Positions 15,903 to 24,078 of a stretch of DNA of 37,471 nucleotides are shown one piece after another. The notes under the pieces were generated by a model, which saw only the letters and a program-made list of their open reading frames with translations, was not told the DNA's origin and made no database searches. This stretch comes from Verrucomicrobiota bacterium (GTDB taxonomy: Bacteria > Verrucomicrobiota > Verrucomicrobiia > Limisphaerales > UBA8199), in the NCBI GenBank assembly GCA_029974925.1, contig JARKQH010000476.1, positions 1-37,471 on the forward strand, given 5' to 3'. Every line of letters starts with the position of its first letter. Position 1 is the stretch's first letter. The translations under genes were made by a program, and so were the position numbers.

Positions 15903-16317
15903 CGTCTTCATGGACACGGCTGGTTTTCTGGCCTTGTGGGATGCGGCTGACGAACACCACGCGCGGGCCCTGCGTCTGCAAGCCGCACTGGTCCGCGACG
16001 GCCGCCGGTTTCTAACCACGGATTACGTTGTGGATGAAACGGCCACCCTGCTGCTCCTGCGCCACAGCCACGCCGCGGCGGCAGATTTCCTGCGGACGGT
16101 CGCCGCCAGCGAATCGCTGCGGCTGGAATGGGTGAGCCCGGACCGATTCCATGCCGCCACGGCCCTCTTTGCCCGCCATCACGACAAGAAGTGGTCCTTT
16201 ACCGACTGCGTCAGCTTTTACGTGATGCACGAGCTCAAGGTGCGCGACTGCTTCACCACCGACCGGCACTTCCGTCAGGCCGGCTTCAACCCGCTGCTGG
16301 AAGCACGGGGCCGGTAG
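15889..16317 (+). CDS. PIN-domain ribonuclease toxin
   Basis: A 142-aa PIN protein. The ATG at 15889 is chosen because it precedes the first strand directly (MAAVDVFMDTAGFLALWD). Acidic active-site residues are visible: the Asp in VFMDTAGF, the Glu in VVDETATLLL, the Asp in WSFTDCVSF, and a fourth in DCFTTDRHFRQAGF. VapC-like toxins of this type cleave tRNA or rRNA, and the four-residue set appears intact. It overlaps the antitoxin by 14 nt. With it, it forms the complete content of the cassette bounded by the 77-bp repeats. Confidence 0.88.
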   Translation: MAAVDVFMDTAGFLALWDAADEHHARALRLQAALVRDGRRFLTTDYVVDETATLLLLRHSHAAAADFLRTVAASESLRLEWVSPDRFHAATALFARHHDKKWSFTDCVSFYVMHELKVRDCFTTDRHFRQAGFNPLLEARGR

Positions 16318-16358
16318 GCGGGCGGGGAAAGACCGGGGCCCGCACGCCCCTGTTCCGA

Positions 16359-16435
16359 ACCACAGCGCTGCGCCGGGGCCTGGCGACGCTCGATTGAAGC
16401 GGCGGCGGCATTCAGGGCGGCGGCTCAGCGGCCGG
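16359..16435 (+). repeat. 77-bp direct repeat, copy 2 (duplicate of regulator 3' end)
   Basis: Differs from 15425-15501 at three positions (G/A, G/C, C/A). It encodes again the regulator's last residues TTALRRGLATLD and stop, here without an upstream gene. It also contains the genuine 3' end of the minus-strand TPR gene (stop complement at 16425-16427). Confidence 0.93.
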
Positions 16436-17414
16436 CGGGCGCTTCCGCCCGGGCCGGGGCGGCGTTGGTCCCCTTGGCCTCTTTTTCCCGTTCCTCAAGG
16501 TTCCGCACCAGGCGTTTCTTGAGGTCCGCATACATCGCGTTGGTCACCGCCGCGATATGTGCGCGGGCTTCGTCGAAGCGGCCGGCGTTCATCTTGAGCC
16601 GCGCGAAATGGAGGTGCACGCCCTCGCGTTCGATGGGGTCGTTGGCCACGTTCCAGGCGTTGGTCCAGGCCCGCAGGGCGTCCTCGGTCCGCGTGGGCCG
16701 GATGCCGTAATAGGTCTGGGCCACGTCCGAGGCCAGCGGGAAGTTGGTGGGGTCGAGTTTGAGGGCGTTGGAATAAAGCTGGAGGGCCTTGTCGAACACG
16801 GCCTGTTCATCAATGCCAAAGTACTCGCGGGCATCCTGGCGGAAGAGGTACACCGTCGTGCCGAAATTGTGGTAATAAACCGGTTCGTTGGGATTCAGCT
16901 CGATGGCTTTGGCGTAGAACTCGAACGCCTTCTTGACCGGGCCGGTGTGTCCGTAAATGTTGGCCAGGTTGTTGTAAATGGCCGGGTTGTTGGTGTCGGT
17001 CGCGAGGGCCTTTTCCAACTGTTCCTGCGCCTCCTCCTCGCTGGAGGTGTCGCCCAGGAAACTCGCGTAAGCCACACGGGCTTTCGAGTGATTGGGGTAG
17101 CGCCGCAGAAAGTCCTCATACGCCTCGCGCACGGGCCGGAGCCGCTCGCGAATCTTGAGATTCAAATCCGGCGCCGGCACGCCGCCGCCGTGCGCGGCAA
17201 ATTGCTGGTTGTCACGAATCCACTTGTCCACTTCCGCCTGCGCGGCGTCGTCCATCTCGAGCAGCTTCTCGTATTCGCGGGCTGCCGCGGCGTTTGTGGT
17301 GCCGGCAGCCAGGTCCGTTTCCGCCCGGGTGGCCCGACCGCCCGCATTCTTTTCGGCTGCGGAAGCCGCTCCGGCAAGAAGCAAGCCCAGAGAGAGCGCC
17401 AGCAATTGTTTCAT
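16425..17414 (-). CDS. Exported tetratricopeptide-repeat protein
   Basis: A 329-aa protein from the ATG at 17414, with signal peptide MKQLLALSLGLLLAGAASAA. It has several TPR-like helix pairs: YEDFLRRYPNHSKARVAYAS, LEKALATDTNNPAIYNNLAN, FYAKAIELNPNEPVYYHNFG and YSNALKLDPTNFPLASDVAQ. The C-terminus is charged and Ala/Glu-rich. TPRs scaffold protein interactions, and the partner is unknown. Its last codon and stop lie within copy 2 of the 77-bp repeat, so the gene end was part of the duplicated junction but remains intact. Confidence 0.85.
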   Translation of the reverse strand: MKQLLALSLGLLLAGAASAAEKNAGGRATRAETDLAAGTTNAAAAREYEKLLEMDDAAQAEVDKWIRDNQQFAAHGGGVPAPDLNLKIRERLRPVREAYEDFLRRYPNHSKARVAYASFLGDTSSEEEAQEQLEKALATDTNNPAIYNNLANIYGHTGPVKKAFEFYAKAIELNPNEPVYYHNFGTTVYLFRQDAREYFGIDEQAVFDKALQLYSNALKLDPTNFPLASDVAQTYYGIRPTRTEDALRAWTNAWNVANDPIEREGVHLHFARLKMNAGRFDEARAHIAAVTNAMYADLKKRLVRNLEEREKEAKGTNAAPARAEAPAGR

Positions 17415-17637
17415 CGCACCAGCATACCACAGCTTCTCTGGCGCGCACAACCGAACGTTGGCCGGGTGTCAGCCGTGCGCGAGGGCTTCTTTTTGGGCGG
17501 CAGGCCCGTACTCGCGGCAAAAGCATCCCCCTCACGCCCCTGTCGCCCGCCACCAGGCAAACGGGCGCGAGGCGCTTGCCGCCCCCGGCTTCCGCGATGC
17601 GGTTTGCCGTCAACCGGGTTTTCGCGGTGCGCGGTGT

Positions 17638-19578
17638 TTACTGCACTTGATATTGGATCACCACGCTGGAAGCCCCTTTTGTGATGCGGGTGATCCGGGT
17701 CTGGCGCGGACCGTCGAGGCGATAGAACTGGGTTTCGGCTCCCAGCGGCAGGGTGAAGGAGCCGCCGGTGACCATGCTGCCGACCACCGTGGGCGAGCAG
17801 GCGGCGTCGAGGAGATCAACGGTGTTAACCGCATGGACGGCCGCCGGATTGATCGCGAAGGCGCCGGGCAACGAGGACGAGGACTGGCAAACCATGGGGT
17901 AGAAGGCTTTGACGGCCGCGGGATTGCCCGGGTCATTGATCAATACTTCGCTGAGGTCGCCGAGGTTCACCGACGACAACTGAAGCAGGGCGCTGCCGCC
18001 CGTTTCCTCCCACAAACAACGGACCGGATAGAGGCCGGCGGCCTCGACCACGAACTCGAAGGTGGCGTTGGCTGTGCTGCCGGGGTTTTCCCACAGCACC
18101 ACGGCGTTGGGGTCCTTGAGGCTGGCGCCGGAATAGACCGCGGCGCGGTCGTCGGTGTTGATGCGGAAACGATGCACACCGGGGGTCAGCTCAAGATAGG
18201 TGAGCGCTTCGACCGCAATGTTGATGTAGCCGCCCGGGCAGAGGCCGGGGACGTTGGCCGGCGTGCCATTCTTGTTCCAATTAAGCACCTGCACGATGCT
18301 GGTGGCTGTGCGGTCAACGGGAATGGCCGGGGGAATGGCCAACTGTTGGAGGGCGCGGGCGAGGGAATTCTCGAGGTTGACGCCGCCGTTGTCGCTTTGG
18401 GCCATGCGCACATCGAAGCCGCGGATGTTCAGGCTGCCCACGGGGAGGCTGTTGCTGGCGAACAGGTAGGGATAGGCGACTGTCCAGGTCCAGGTGTTGG
18501 TGTGCCAGTTGTTCGAGAAATCGGCAAACGCCACGATATTGGTGTGTTTGCTGCCCCACGGAAGCAGGGTGGTAATGGGATAGGTCACGGTGGCGCCGCT
18601 GAAGTAGATGCCGCTGGCGGGTGGATTCTGGGATTTGGTGACTTGCGGCTCGATGGTCAGGGAGGATTGGGGGATCCAAACGCCGTCCAGCGCCAGATAA
18701 ATCCTGGTCGAGTCCACCATGGTGTCACGGTCCATGATGGCAACCGAAACCGTCGGGTAAACCGCCGTGGCCTTGCCGCCGGGAGGCGGCGAGAGGTCGG
18801 TGACAGTGGCGGGCATGGCTCCGGCAGCCGGCACAAACGCTTGATAATTGTCAAAGGTGGCTTCCGCCGCCTCGGTGGCCGAAGGGTAGGTTTGCTGGAA
18901 GACAAACAAGCCGCAAACGCCGGCGTTGTAGGTGTAGTCCACGCCGATGGCCGAGGCGATGGCATTGTTCGGCTCGGCTTTGTCGAATGCCTGGAATAAG
19001 AAAGTGTAGCCGTCGTGCGTGCTGACGACCAGGCGATAGCGGTGCGTGGGGTCGAAGGTGATGCTGCCCGAGCCGAGTTCGGCCACTGTGATCTGGCCCT
19101 CATTCAGCACGCGTGTGATGTAAAGATTGCGGTAGCCTGACGAATAAGTGGCCGCGTAACCGTCCGTCGTGCCCAGGCCGGCGTCCGTAATGTAATACAA
19201 GATCCCCGCCTCCTGGCGCCAGACCGCGTTCCAGCTCAACAGGTCGCACCCGACCGAGAACCGGCCGGAATAAGGCACATCCGCCCGGAAGCTTCCTCCG
19301 CGCGCATTCATCAGCCCATAGGGGTCGCCCGCGTTGGGCGGCGCATAAATCTTGTAGGCCTTTCCGCCTTCGCCGTCATCGGGAAAGGAGAAGGTGGCGG
19401 CCCAAATAGCCGGCAGGGAATAACGGGTCCAGCCATTGTCGTTGCCCGCGTTGAAGTCAAAGGATTGCGCCGCCAGGCGGAAGGCCGAGGCGCCGATCAG
19501 GAGCAAGCCAAGAGCCGCCCCCAGGGGGACACCGGTTGAAACGAAGGGTTTGAACATAGGGTTTGGTAAGGATTTCAT
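17638..19578 (-). CDS. Large secreted protein with PA14-like domain
   Basis: A 646-aa protein. The ATG at 19578 is favoured by a good Shine-Dalgarno (AAAGGA, 6 nt spacing); another in-frame start lies at 19608. The signal region is MKSLPNPMFKPF...LLLIGASAFRLAAQ. Residues about 40-260 look like a LamG/concanavalin beta-sandwich (DFNAGNDNGWTRYSLPAIW ... EATFDNYQAF). About 270-400 contain Ig-like strands, with W-T-W-T-V-A-Y near the end. About 440-560 resembles PA14 domains (YLELTPGVHRFRINTDDRAA ... AAGLYPVRCLWEETGGSALL), which bind glycans in many secreted proteins. The C-terminus ends with QFYRLDGPR...QYQVQ. Function unknown; an extracellular carbohydrate-binding role is inferred. Confidence 0.8.
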   Translation of the reverse strand: MKSLPNPMFKPFVSTGVPLGAALGLLLIGASAFRLAAQSFDFNAGNDNGWTRYSLPAIWAATFSFPDDGEGGKAYKIYAPPNAGDPYGLMNARGGSFRADVPYSGRFSVGCDLLSWNAVWRQEAGILYYITDAGLGTTDGYAATYSSGYRNLYITRVLNEGQITVAELGSGSITFDPTHRYRLVVSTHDGYTFLFQAFDKAEPNNAIASAIGVDYTYNAGVCGLFVFQQTYPSATEAAEATFDNYQAFVPAAGAMPATVTDLSPPPGGKATAVYPTVSVAIMDRDTMVDSTRIYLALDGVWIPQSSLTIEPQVTKSQNPPASGIYFSGATVTYPITTLLPWGSKHTNIVAFADFSNNWHTNTWTWTVAYPYLFASNSLPVGSLNIRGFDVRMAQSDNGGVNLENSLARALQQLAIPPAIPVDRTATSIVQVLNWNKNGTPANVPGLCPGGYINIAVEALTYLELTPGVHRFRINTDDRAAVYSGASLKDPNAVVLWENPGSTANATFEFVVEAAGLYPVRCLWEETGGSALLQLSSVNLGDLSEVLINDPGNPAAVKAFYPMVCQSSSSLPGAFAINPAAVHAVNTVDLLDAACSPTVVGSMVTGGSFTLPLGAETQFYRLDGPRQTRITRITKGASSVVIQYQVQ

Positions 19579-19584
19579 GTCAGG

Positions 19585-19590
19585 TCCTTT
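19585..19590 (-). promoter_or_regulatory. Shine-Dalgarno site deciding the 19578 start
   Basis: The complement reads AAAGGA-CCTGAC-ATG, 6 nt from the start codon. It is one of the few clear Shine-Dalgarno sequences in this window and supports 19578 over 19608. Confidence 0.65.
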
Positions 19591-19655
19591 CTTGGATAAG
19601 AGACTCATAATCGCCAGCCAGATTTGGACTGCAATTTACGGGTGACTCTGTTCCA

Positions 19656-19683
19656 CTTATAACAGGGGTTCCTACCCAGTCAA
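19656..19683 (-). promoter_or_regulatory. Sigma-70 promoter with extended -10 for the PA14-like gene
   Basis: On the minus strand: TTGACT (19683-19678), a 16-bp spacer, then TGT-TATAAG (-10 at 19661-19656, with the extended TGn). It lies about 80 bp before the start at 19578, which gives a leader of about 70 nt. It is the best vegetative promoter match in the window. The rest of the 326-bp gap (19579-19904) shows no gene. Confidence 0.6.
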
Positions 19684-19904
19684 GCGTTTATTAAGATTTT
19701 GTTGTGAGCCAGGGGGGCCCCGCGCATCAGGGGCCTGGTATGCGCGCCGCGCCGGCCCCCGGTTGCATTGTCCGGCAGCCAAGTTCCCCCCGGTCCGGGG
19801 TGGCGGATTTCATCCCCTGCCGCCCCGGTTCCCCGGCCCCTGCCCGAGCCGGCCGCGCGTGCGAACTCGACCTTCGGCCCGACCTGCCCAATACTCCGTC
19901 GCGC

Positions 19905-22436
19905 ATGAAACAGGAACCGTATCAGGTGGCCAATCTCCCGCAGCCGGCGCGTTCTGCCTGGCGCTCGCGGGCTGGACTTTGCGTGGTGCTGCTGGCCGCC
20001 GCCGGTGCCGCCGCCGCGCCCGCGCCGCGGCTCTACCAGAGTTCCGTGCGGCCGCACTGGTTTGACGGCAACAACCGGTTTTGGTACCGGAACGAGCTGC
20101 GGGGCGGGGGCCGCGAGTTCATCCTTGTGGATGCCGAGCGCGGGACTCGCGCGCCGGCCTTTGATCACGAGGCGGTGGCGAAGCAGCTTGGGGAGACGGC
20201 CCGCGCGACGCACCTGCCCATTGAACGCCTCGAGTTCAGCGCCGACGGGTGGGAGGTCATCCTCATCGGCCGCACCCATCGCTGGCGGCTGGAGCGGGCG
20301 TCGGGAAAGGTCGAGGCCGTGACGGGCGAGGCGGCGTTGCCAGGCGGTGAGGGGCTGCCCGCTCAGGGCCGGCCCCGGGCTTCAGCGCGCACCGGACAGG
20401 AAACCGAAATCCTTTTCGACAACCGTCTGGACCAGGAGGTGCGCCTGTTCTGGCTGGACAGCGAGGGGACGCGCCAGAGCTACGGCCGCATTCCACCCCG
20501 CAGCCGCCGGGCGCAACACACTTTTGGCGGCCATGTCTGGCTGGTGGCCAACGAGCAAGGCGAAACGCTCGCCGTTTTTGAAGCCACCGACCAGCCGGAT
20601 ACCGCGATCATTGACGGACGCCCGGCCCTGGAGCGCGAGACCTGGCCGGAACGGGGCCGTCGCCGGCCGAGGCAGACGGGCGTTTCGCCGGACGGTCATT
20701 GGACGGCGTTTGTCAGGGATTACAACGTGTTTGTCCGGTCGGCAACAGGCGAGGAGCGCCGTTTAAGCGAGGACGGGCGGGAAGGCAATGCGTATGGGCG
20801 GTTGGAGTGGGCGCCGGACTCGCGCACACTGGTGGCCTGGCGCGTCGCAGCCGGCGACCGGAAGGAAGTTTACCTCATCCGCTCCTCGCCTCCCGGCGGG
20901 GGCCGGGCGCAATTCGAGTCGCGCTACTACGCCCTGCCCGGAGACCGCTTCCCCCGGCATGAGCTGAACCTGTTCGACATGGCCGGGCGCAAACAGGTCA
21001 AGCCGGAGGTGGATGCGTTTGAGCACGAATCTGCAATCCCGCGGCTTCGCTGGAGCCGGGATGGAAGGCGCTTTGCCTGGCAGCAGGTGGACCGGGGACA
21101 CCAGCGGCTGCGGGTCATCGAGGTGGATTGCGACACCGGCGCGGTACGGAACATCCTCGATGAGCGGAGCGACACGTTTATCTGGACCACCCATACCGAG
21201 GCGCTGCGCCTAAACCTGGTCAACTGGCTCGAGAAAACCGACGAGATCATCTACGCCTCGGAGCGGGACGGCTGGCGCCACTTGTACCTGGTGGATGCGG
21301 CGGCGGGCCGGATTCGCAACCCGATCACGCACGGCGAATGGGTCGTGCGCGGGATTGACCGCATTGACGAAGACCGGCGACAGGTCTGGTTCCACGCCTG
21401 CGGCCGCATTCCCGGCCAGGACCCCTACTTCCTTCACTTCTACCGGGTAAATTTCGACGGCACAGGACTGGTGTCTCTCACCGAAGGCAACGGCACGCAC
21501 AGCCTCGAATTCTCTCCGGACCGGCGGTATTACCTCGACACCTGGAGCCGCGTGGATCAAGCGCCCACGGTCGAGCTCCGGCGCAGCGCCGACGGCCGCC
21601 GCGTCTGCCTGCTGGAGCAGAGCGACACTTCGGAACTCCTCGAGTCCGGCTGGCAGCCTCCGGAACCGTTCGTCGCCAAGGGCCGCGATGGCAAAACCGA
21701 CATTTATGGCATTATCTGCCGGCCGCCAAACCTGAATCCGGCGAAGAAGTATCCCGTCATCGAGAGCATCTACGCCGGCCCCCAGAACTCCTACGTCCCC
21801 AAGTCCTTCTCTATTGGCCCCCGCTTCCGGTCCTTGACGGAGGCGGGCTTCATCGTGGTTCAGGTGGATGGCATGGGCACGGCCAACCGGTCCAAGGCGT
21901 TTCATGATGTGTGCTGGAAGAACCTCAAGGACGCCGGCTTCCCGGATCGCATCCTCTGGCACAAGGCCGTCGCCGCCAGGTATCCCTACTACGACCTCAC
22001 CCGCGTCGGCATTTATGGCACTTCCGCCGGCGGCCAGAACGCCGCCGCCGCCCTCCTGTTCCATCCGGAGTTTTACCGGGCGGCGGTCGCCAATTCCGGC
22101 TGCCACGACAACCGGCTCGACAAGGCTTCGTGGAATGAACAGTGGATGGGTTACCCGGTGGGCCCGCATTACGCCGACTGCTCCAATATCGAAAATGCCG
22201 CCAGACTCCAGGGGCGCCTTTTCCTCGTCGTCGGGGAGCTGGACCGCAACGTCCCGCCCGAATCCACGCTGCGGTTTGTGGACGCGCTGATCCGGGCAAA
22301 CAAGGACTTCGACTTGCTGATCATTCCCAACGGCGGCCACGGCGCCGGTGGCGACTATTACCAGCGCCGGATGCGGGACTTTTTTGTGCGGCACCTGCAA
22401 GGAGAGCCTGCGGGGGGTGAGCGGCCCGATTCATAG
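19905..22436 (+). CDS. S9-family (DPP-IV-like) serine peptidase, exported
   Basis: An 843-aa protein. The ATG at 19905 leads into a signal anchor after RSAWRSRAGLCVVLLAAAGA; upstream in-frame sequence lacks protein character. Residues about 60-560 form a DPPIV_N beta-propeller (GVSPDGHWTAFVRDYNVFVR, RLRWSRDGRRFAWQQ, SLEFSPDRRYYLDTW). About 590-843 is the alpha/beta hydrolase domain. Catalytic triad: Ser707 in IYGTSAGGQNA (GTSAGG in place of the common GWSYGG), Asp780 in GELDRNVPPE and His812 in NGGHGAGG. Family role: removal of dipeptides or cleavage of oligopeptides in the periplasm or outside. The gene is convergent with a secreted serpin, 110 bp between stops. Confidence 0.93.
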   Translation: MKQEPYQVANLPQPARSAWRSRAGLCVVLLAAAGAAAAPAPRLYQSSVRPHWFDGNNRFWYRNELRGGGREFILVDAERGTRAPAFDHEAVAKQLGETARATHLPIERLEFSADGWEVILIGRTHRWRLERASGKVEAVTGEAALPGGEGLPAQGRPRASARTGQETEILFDNRLDQEVRLFWLDSEGTRQSYGRIPPRSRRAQHTFGGHVWLVANEQGETLAVFEATDQPDTAIIDGRPALERETWPERGRRRPRQTGVSPDGHWTAFVRDYNVFVRSATGEERRLSEDGREGNAYGRLEWAPDSRTLVAWRVAAGDRKEVYLIRSSPPGGGRAQFESRYYALPGDRFPRHELNLFDMAGRKQVKPEVDAFEHESAIPRLRWSRDGRRFAWQQVDRGHQRLRVIEVDCDTGAVRNILDERSDTFIWTTHTEALRLNLVNWLEKTDEIIYASERDGWRHLYLVDAAAGRIRNPITHGEWVVRGIDRIDEDRRQVWFHACGRIPGQDPYFLHFYRVNFDGTGLVSLTEGNGTHSLEFSPDRRYYLDTWSRVDQAPTVELRRSADGRRVCLLEQSDTSELLESGWQPPEPFVAKGRDGKTDIYGIICRPPNLNPAKKYPVIESIYAGPQNSYVPKSFSIGPRFRSLTEAGFIVVQVDGMGTANRSKAFHDVCWKNLKDAGFPDRILWHKAVAARYPYYDLTRVGIYGTSAGGQNAAAALLFHPEFYRAAVANSGCHDNRLDKASWNEQWMGYPVGPHYADCSNIENAARLQGRLFLVVGELDRNVPPESTLRFVDALIRANKDFDLLIIPNGGHGAGGDYYQRRMRDFFVRHLQGEPAGGERPDS

Positions 22437-22441
22437 TGTCG

Positions 22442-22490
22442 CCAGGTTTGAACCTCCTGGTTTTTCCCTCAGGGCGGGGCAGCTCCGCCC
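22442..22490 (+). terminator. Hairpins between convergent S9 peptidase and serpin genes
   Basis: CCAGG (22442-22446)/CCTGG (22456-22460) is followed by five T residues (22461-22465), acceptable as a weak intrinsic terminator for the S9 gene. A second hairpin, GGGCGG (22472-22477)/CCGCCC (22485-22490), lies just after. Both stems are short. Confidence 0.4.
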
Positions 22491-22546
22491 GGCGCTCTAC
22501 GCCGCCTCGGAGCAACCCGCCCGCTCCCCGTCAGGGGTCGGGGCGG

Positions 22547-23788
22547 TCAGCCCGCGGCGTTGGCGCCAACGGCGGGGTCACTCAGGCGTCCCAGGAACAG
22601 GATGGCGCCGGTGGCGTTGTGGCGGATGAGGAAGACAAAGGGATGATCGGCGCGAAAGACCGGGATGGATTTGGGGAGGGCGGCGCGCGTGGCCACGACG
22701 ATGCCCGTCGCGGCTGCGGCCTCGGTTCCTTCCTCGTTGACTTCGACAAAGGCTTTGTGGAAGGCGGCGGAAATGAACAGGTCCCGCCCGCCATTCATGC
22801 CGGAAAAGTCGGCTTGGGCCGGGTCGAAAGCGTCAGCCATTCCGAGGGTGATCATGGCCTGGTTAAGCTTCAGGCCGAATTGGGCCGTGAATCGGGGAAG
22901 GTAAACCTTGACGGTCTGATTGCGAAGCTGGCCGACCCAGTGGTCAAGGCGGGCGGCATCGAGCTGGCTTTCGAGCTCAGCAAGGCCGCCGGGCTTTTCC
23001 GGCAACAAAACGACCATGGAAAGGTCGCCTCCCCCGTAGGGCAGGGAGAGGATTTTGAGGCCGGGACTCTCGGCATAGCCGAATTGTCCTTCTTGCTGCA
23101 TTAATTTGCATTCGGTCTCGCGGCCCGAGGCCAGGTGGAAGGGAGCGGACTTGGTCGCTGCGGCGGGGAAGGGGCTGGCCCAACTGCCCTTGAAGTAGAT
23201 GGCGTTGCAGAGGACCAGACGGGTCAGCGAAGTCAAGGCTCCCGCCGGGATGAGGTCCCTGATCTTGTCCCGCGTCTGCCGCGCAACCCAGGAATTGATC
23301 CGGCCCCGTTCCGTTTCCCATGAGGATTTGAAGTCGGCGGGAAAAACCTGGGTGCCAAACTGGTTCTTAACCAGCGTCAGGAAATCCTGTTTGAACGGCG
23401 CGTCATGCTGCGGCCATAGCGAATTGGCCACCACCCACTGCACCTTGTCTTTGGCTTGAGCGGCACCGAGGCTCTGGTTGAGGGCGTGGAATCCCTGCGC
23501 AACCGCTTGCGCTTCGCTTTGCCAATGGAGGGCCTTGCGCATTTGCTCCGCAGTTGCCTCTTTGGCGCCGGCATAGGTCATGGCAAAGGCGGCCTCGATG
23601 CTGTAGGGGGAGTAGATGAGGTTGCCCTGTTCCCGCTGAACCAGCCGGTACAAATCAACCGCAAACCGGTTGTTGGCCTTGGTGATGGCCTTTGGGTCAC
23701 CGGCATGGACATTGTTCACCGCGTTTGCAGCCAGCGCCATGCCTGCGAGCGTGGCGCACGCTACCCGGTTCAATTTTATGTGTTGCAT
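22547..23788 (-). CDS. Secreted serpin (serine protease inhibitor)
   Basis: A 413-aa protein, normal serpin length, with a signal peptide (MQHIKLNRVACATLAGMALA...VHAGDP). Serpin landmarks: NLIYSPYSIEAAFAMTYAGA (helix B region), NAIYFKGSWASPF, LPYGGGDLSMVVLLPEK, KAFVEVNEEGTEAAAATG (inhibitory hinge with small residues) and HPFVFLIRHNATGAILFLGR at the C-terminus. The reactive loop continues IVVATRAALPKSIPVF. Counting from the hinge places P1 at the Arg of VATRA, and counting from the C-terminal side places it at the Lys of LPKSIP. Either way a basic P1 suggests a trypsin-like target. The Ala-rich hinge indicates an inhibitory serpin. Extracellular protection from proteases, or control of a local one, is inferred. 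Confidence 0.95.
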   Translation of the reverse strand: MQHIKLNRVACATLAGMALAANAVNNVHAGDPKAITKANNRFAVDLYRLVQREQGNLIYSPYSIEAAFAMTYAGAKEATAEQMRKALHWQSEAQAVAQGFHALNQSLGAAQAKDKVQWVVANSLWPQHDAPFKQDFLTLVKNQFGTQVFPADFKSSWETERGRINSWVARQTRDKIRDLIPAGALTSLTRLVLCNAIYFKGSWASPFPAAATKSAPFHLASGRETECKLMQQEGQFGYAESPGLKILSLPYGGGDLSMVVLLPEKPGGLAELESQLDAARLDHWVGQLRNQTVKVYLPRFTAQFGLKLNQAMITLGMADAFDPAQADFSGMNGGRDLFISAAFHKAFVEVNEEGTEAAAATGIVVATRAALPKSIPVFRADHPFVFLIRHNATGAILFLGRLSDPAVGANAAG

Positions 23789-23845
23789 GCACGATTAGAC
23801 GTGAAAAGAGGGGAACTGCCTCCCGTTAATCGGTGGCAAACCCAT

Positions 23846-23864
23846 ATACTTTGTTTAGAAAAGT
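23846..23864. promoter_or_regulatory. Imperfect palindrome sharing ATACTTTGT with the 24014 site
   Basis: ATACTTTGT at 23846-23854 repeats the left arm of the palindrome at 24014-24034. With AAAGT at 23860-23864 it forms a shorter dyad (ACTTT/AAAGT, 7-nt spacer). It lies 58-76 bp upstream of the serpin start, a suitable place for an operator. Confidence 0.4.
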
Positions 23865-24002
23865 TTTTAAGTTGGCGATTTATTTCGCACTTAACAGGAG
23901 TGATATAGACCACATATTCAGGCCTAAAGTGTTATATACAAACGCATTATGTATTATATTTATTTTGGCTTTAAGCTCTTTGGAAATTGAACAGGAAGGG
24001 GA

Positions 24003-24034
24003 TTGACACGGTCATACTTTGTAATACAAAGTAT
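24003..24034 (+). promoter_or_regulatory. Promoter with overlapping palindromic operator upstream of the BchE-like gene
   Basis: TTGACA (24003-24008, perfect -35) is followed 16 nt later by TACAAA (24025-24030, 4/6 to the -10 consensus). A near-perfect dyad ATACTTTG-TAATA-CAAAGTAT (24014-24034, 8-bp arms) covers the spacer and -10, as repressor sites often do. The binding protein is unknown and no regulator gene is adjacent. Confidence 0.55.
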
Positions 24035-24052
24035 ATCGGTCAGCGGCTGTTC

Positions 24053-24078
24053 CGGGTGGGTTCCAAGACCCCCACCCG
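24053..24078 (+). promoter_or_regulatory. Strong GC hairpin in the leader of the BchE-like gene
   Basis: CGGGTGGG (24053-24060) and CCCACCCG (24071-24078) form a perfect 8-bp stem with a 10-nt loop, ending 33 nt before the ATG at 24112. There is no U-run after it. It could be a leader structure affecting mRNA stability or translation. I could not match it to a cobalamin riboswitch. Confidence 0.45.

Larger units (their letters stand above)
15502..16358 (+). mobile_element. TA cassette inserted between direct repeats (cassette 1)
   Basis: An 857-bp unique segment between the two 77-bp repeats. It contains only a palindrome, a Phd-like antitoxin and a PIN toxin. Removing it together with one repeat restores a simple convergent arrangement of the response-regulator and TPR genes. 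No transposase, integrase or terminal inverted repeat is seen. Calling it mobile is an inference from the duplication. Confidence 0.6.

Noticed and set aside
15425-16435. Reading the 77-bp and 122-bp repeats as transposon target-site duplications or insertion-sequence ends
   Set aside because: Target duplications are usually 2-14 bp. There are no terminal inverted repeats and no transposase in either segment.
23900-24040. CrtJ/PpsR (TGT-N12-ACA) or FNR sites controlling the BchE-like gene
   Set aside because: No correctly spaced pair was found. TGT and ACA occur with spacers of 3 and 5 nt only.
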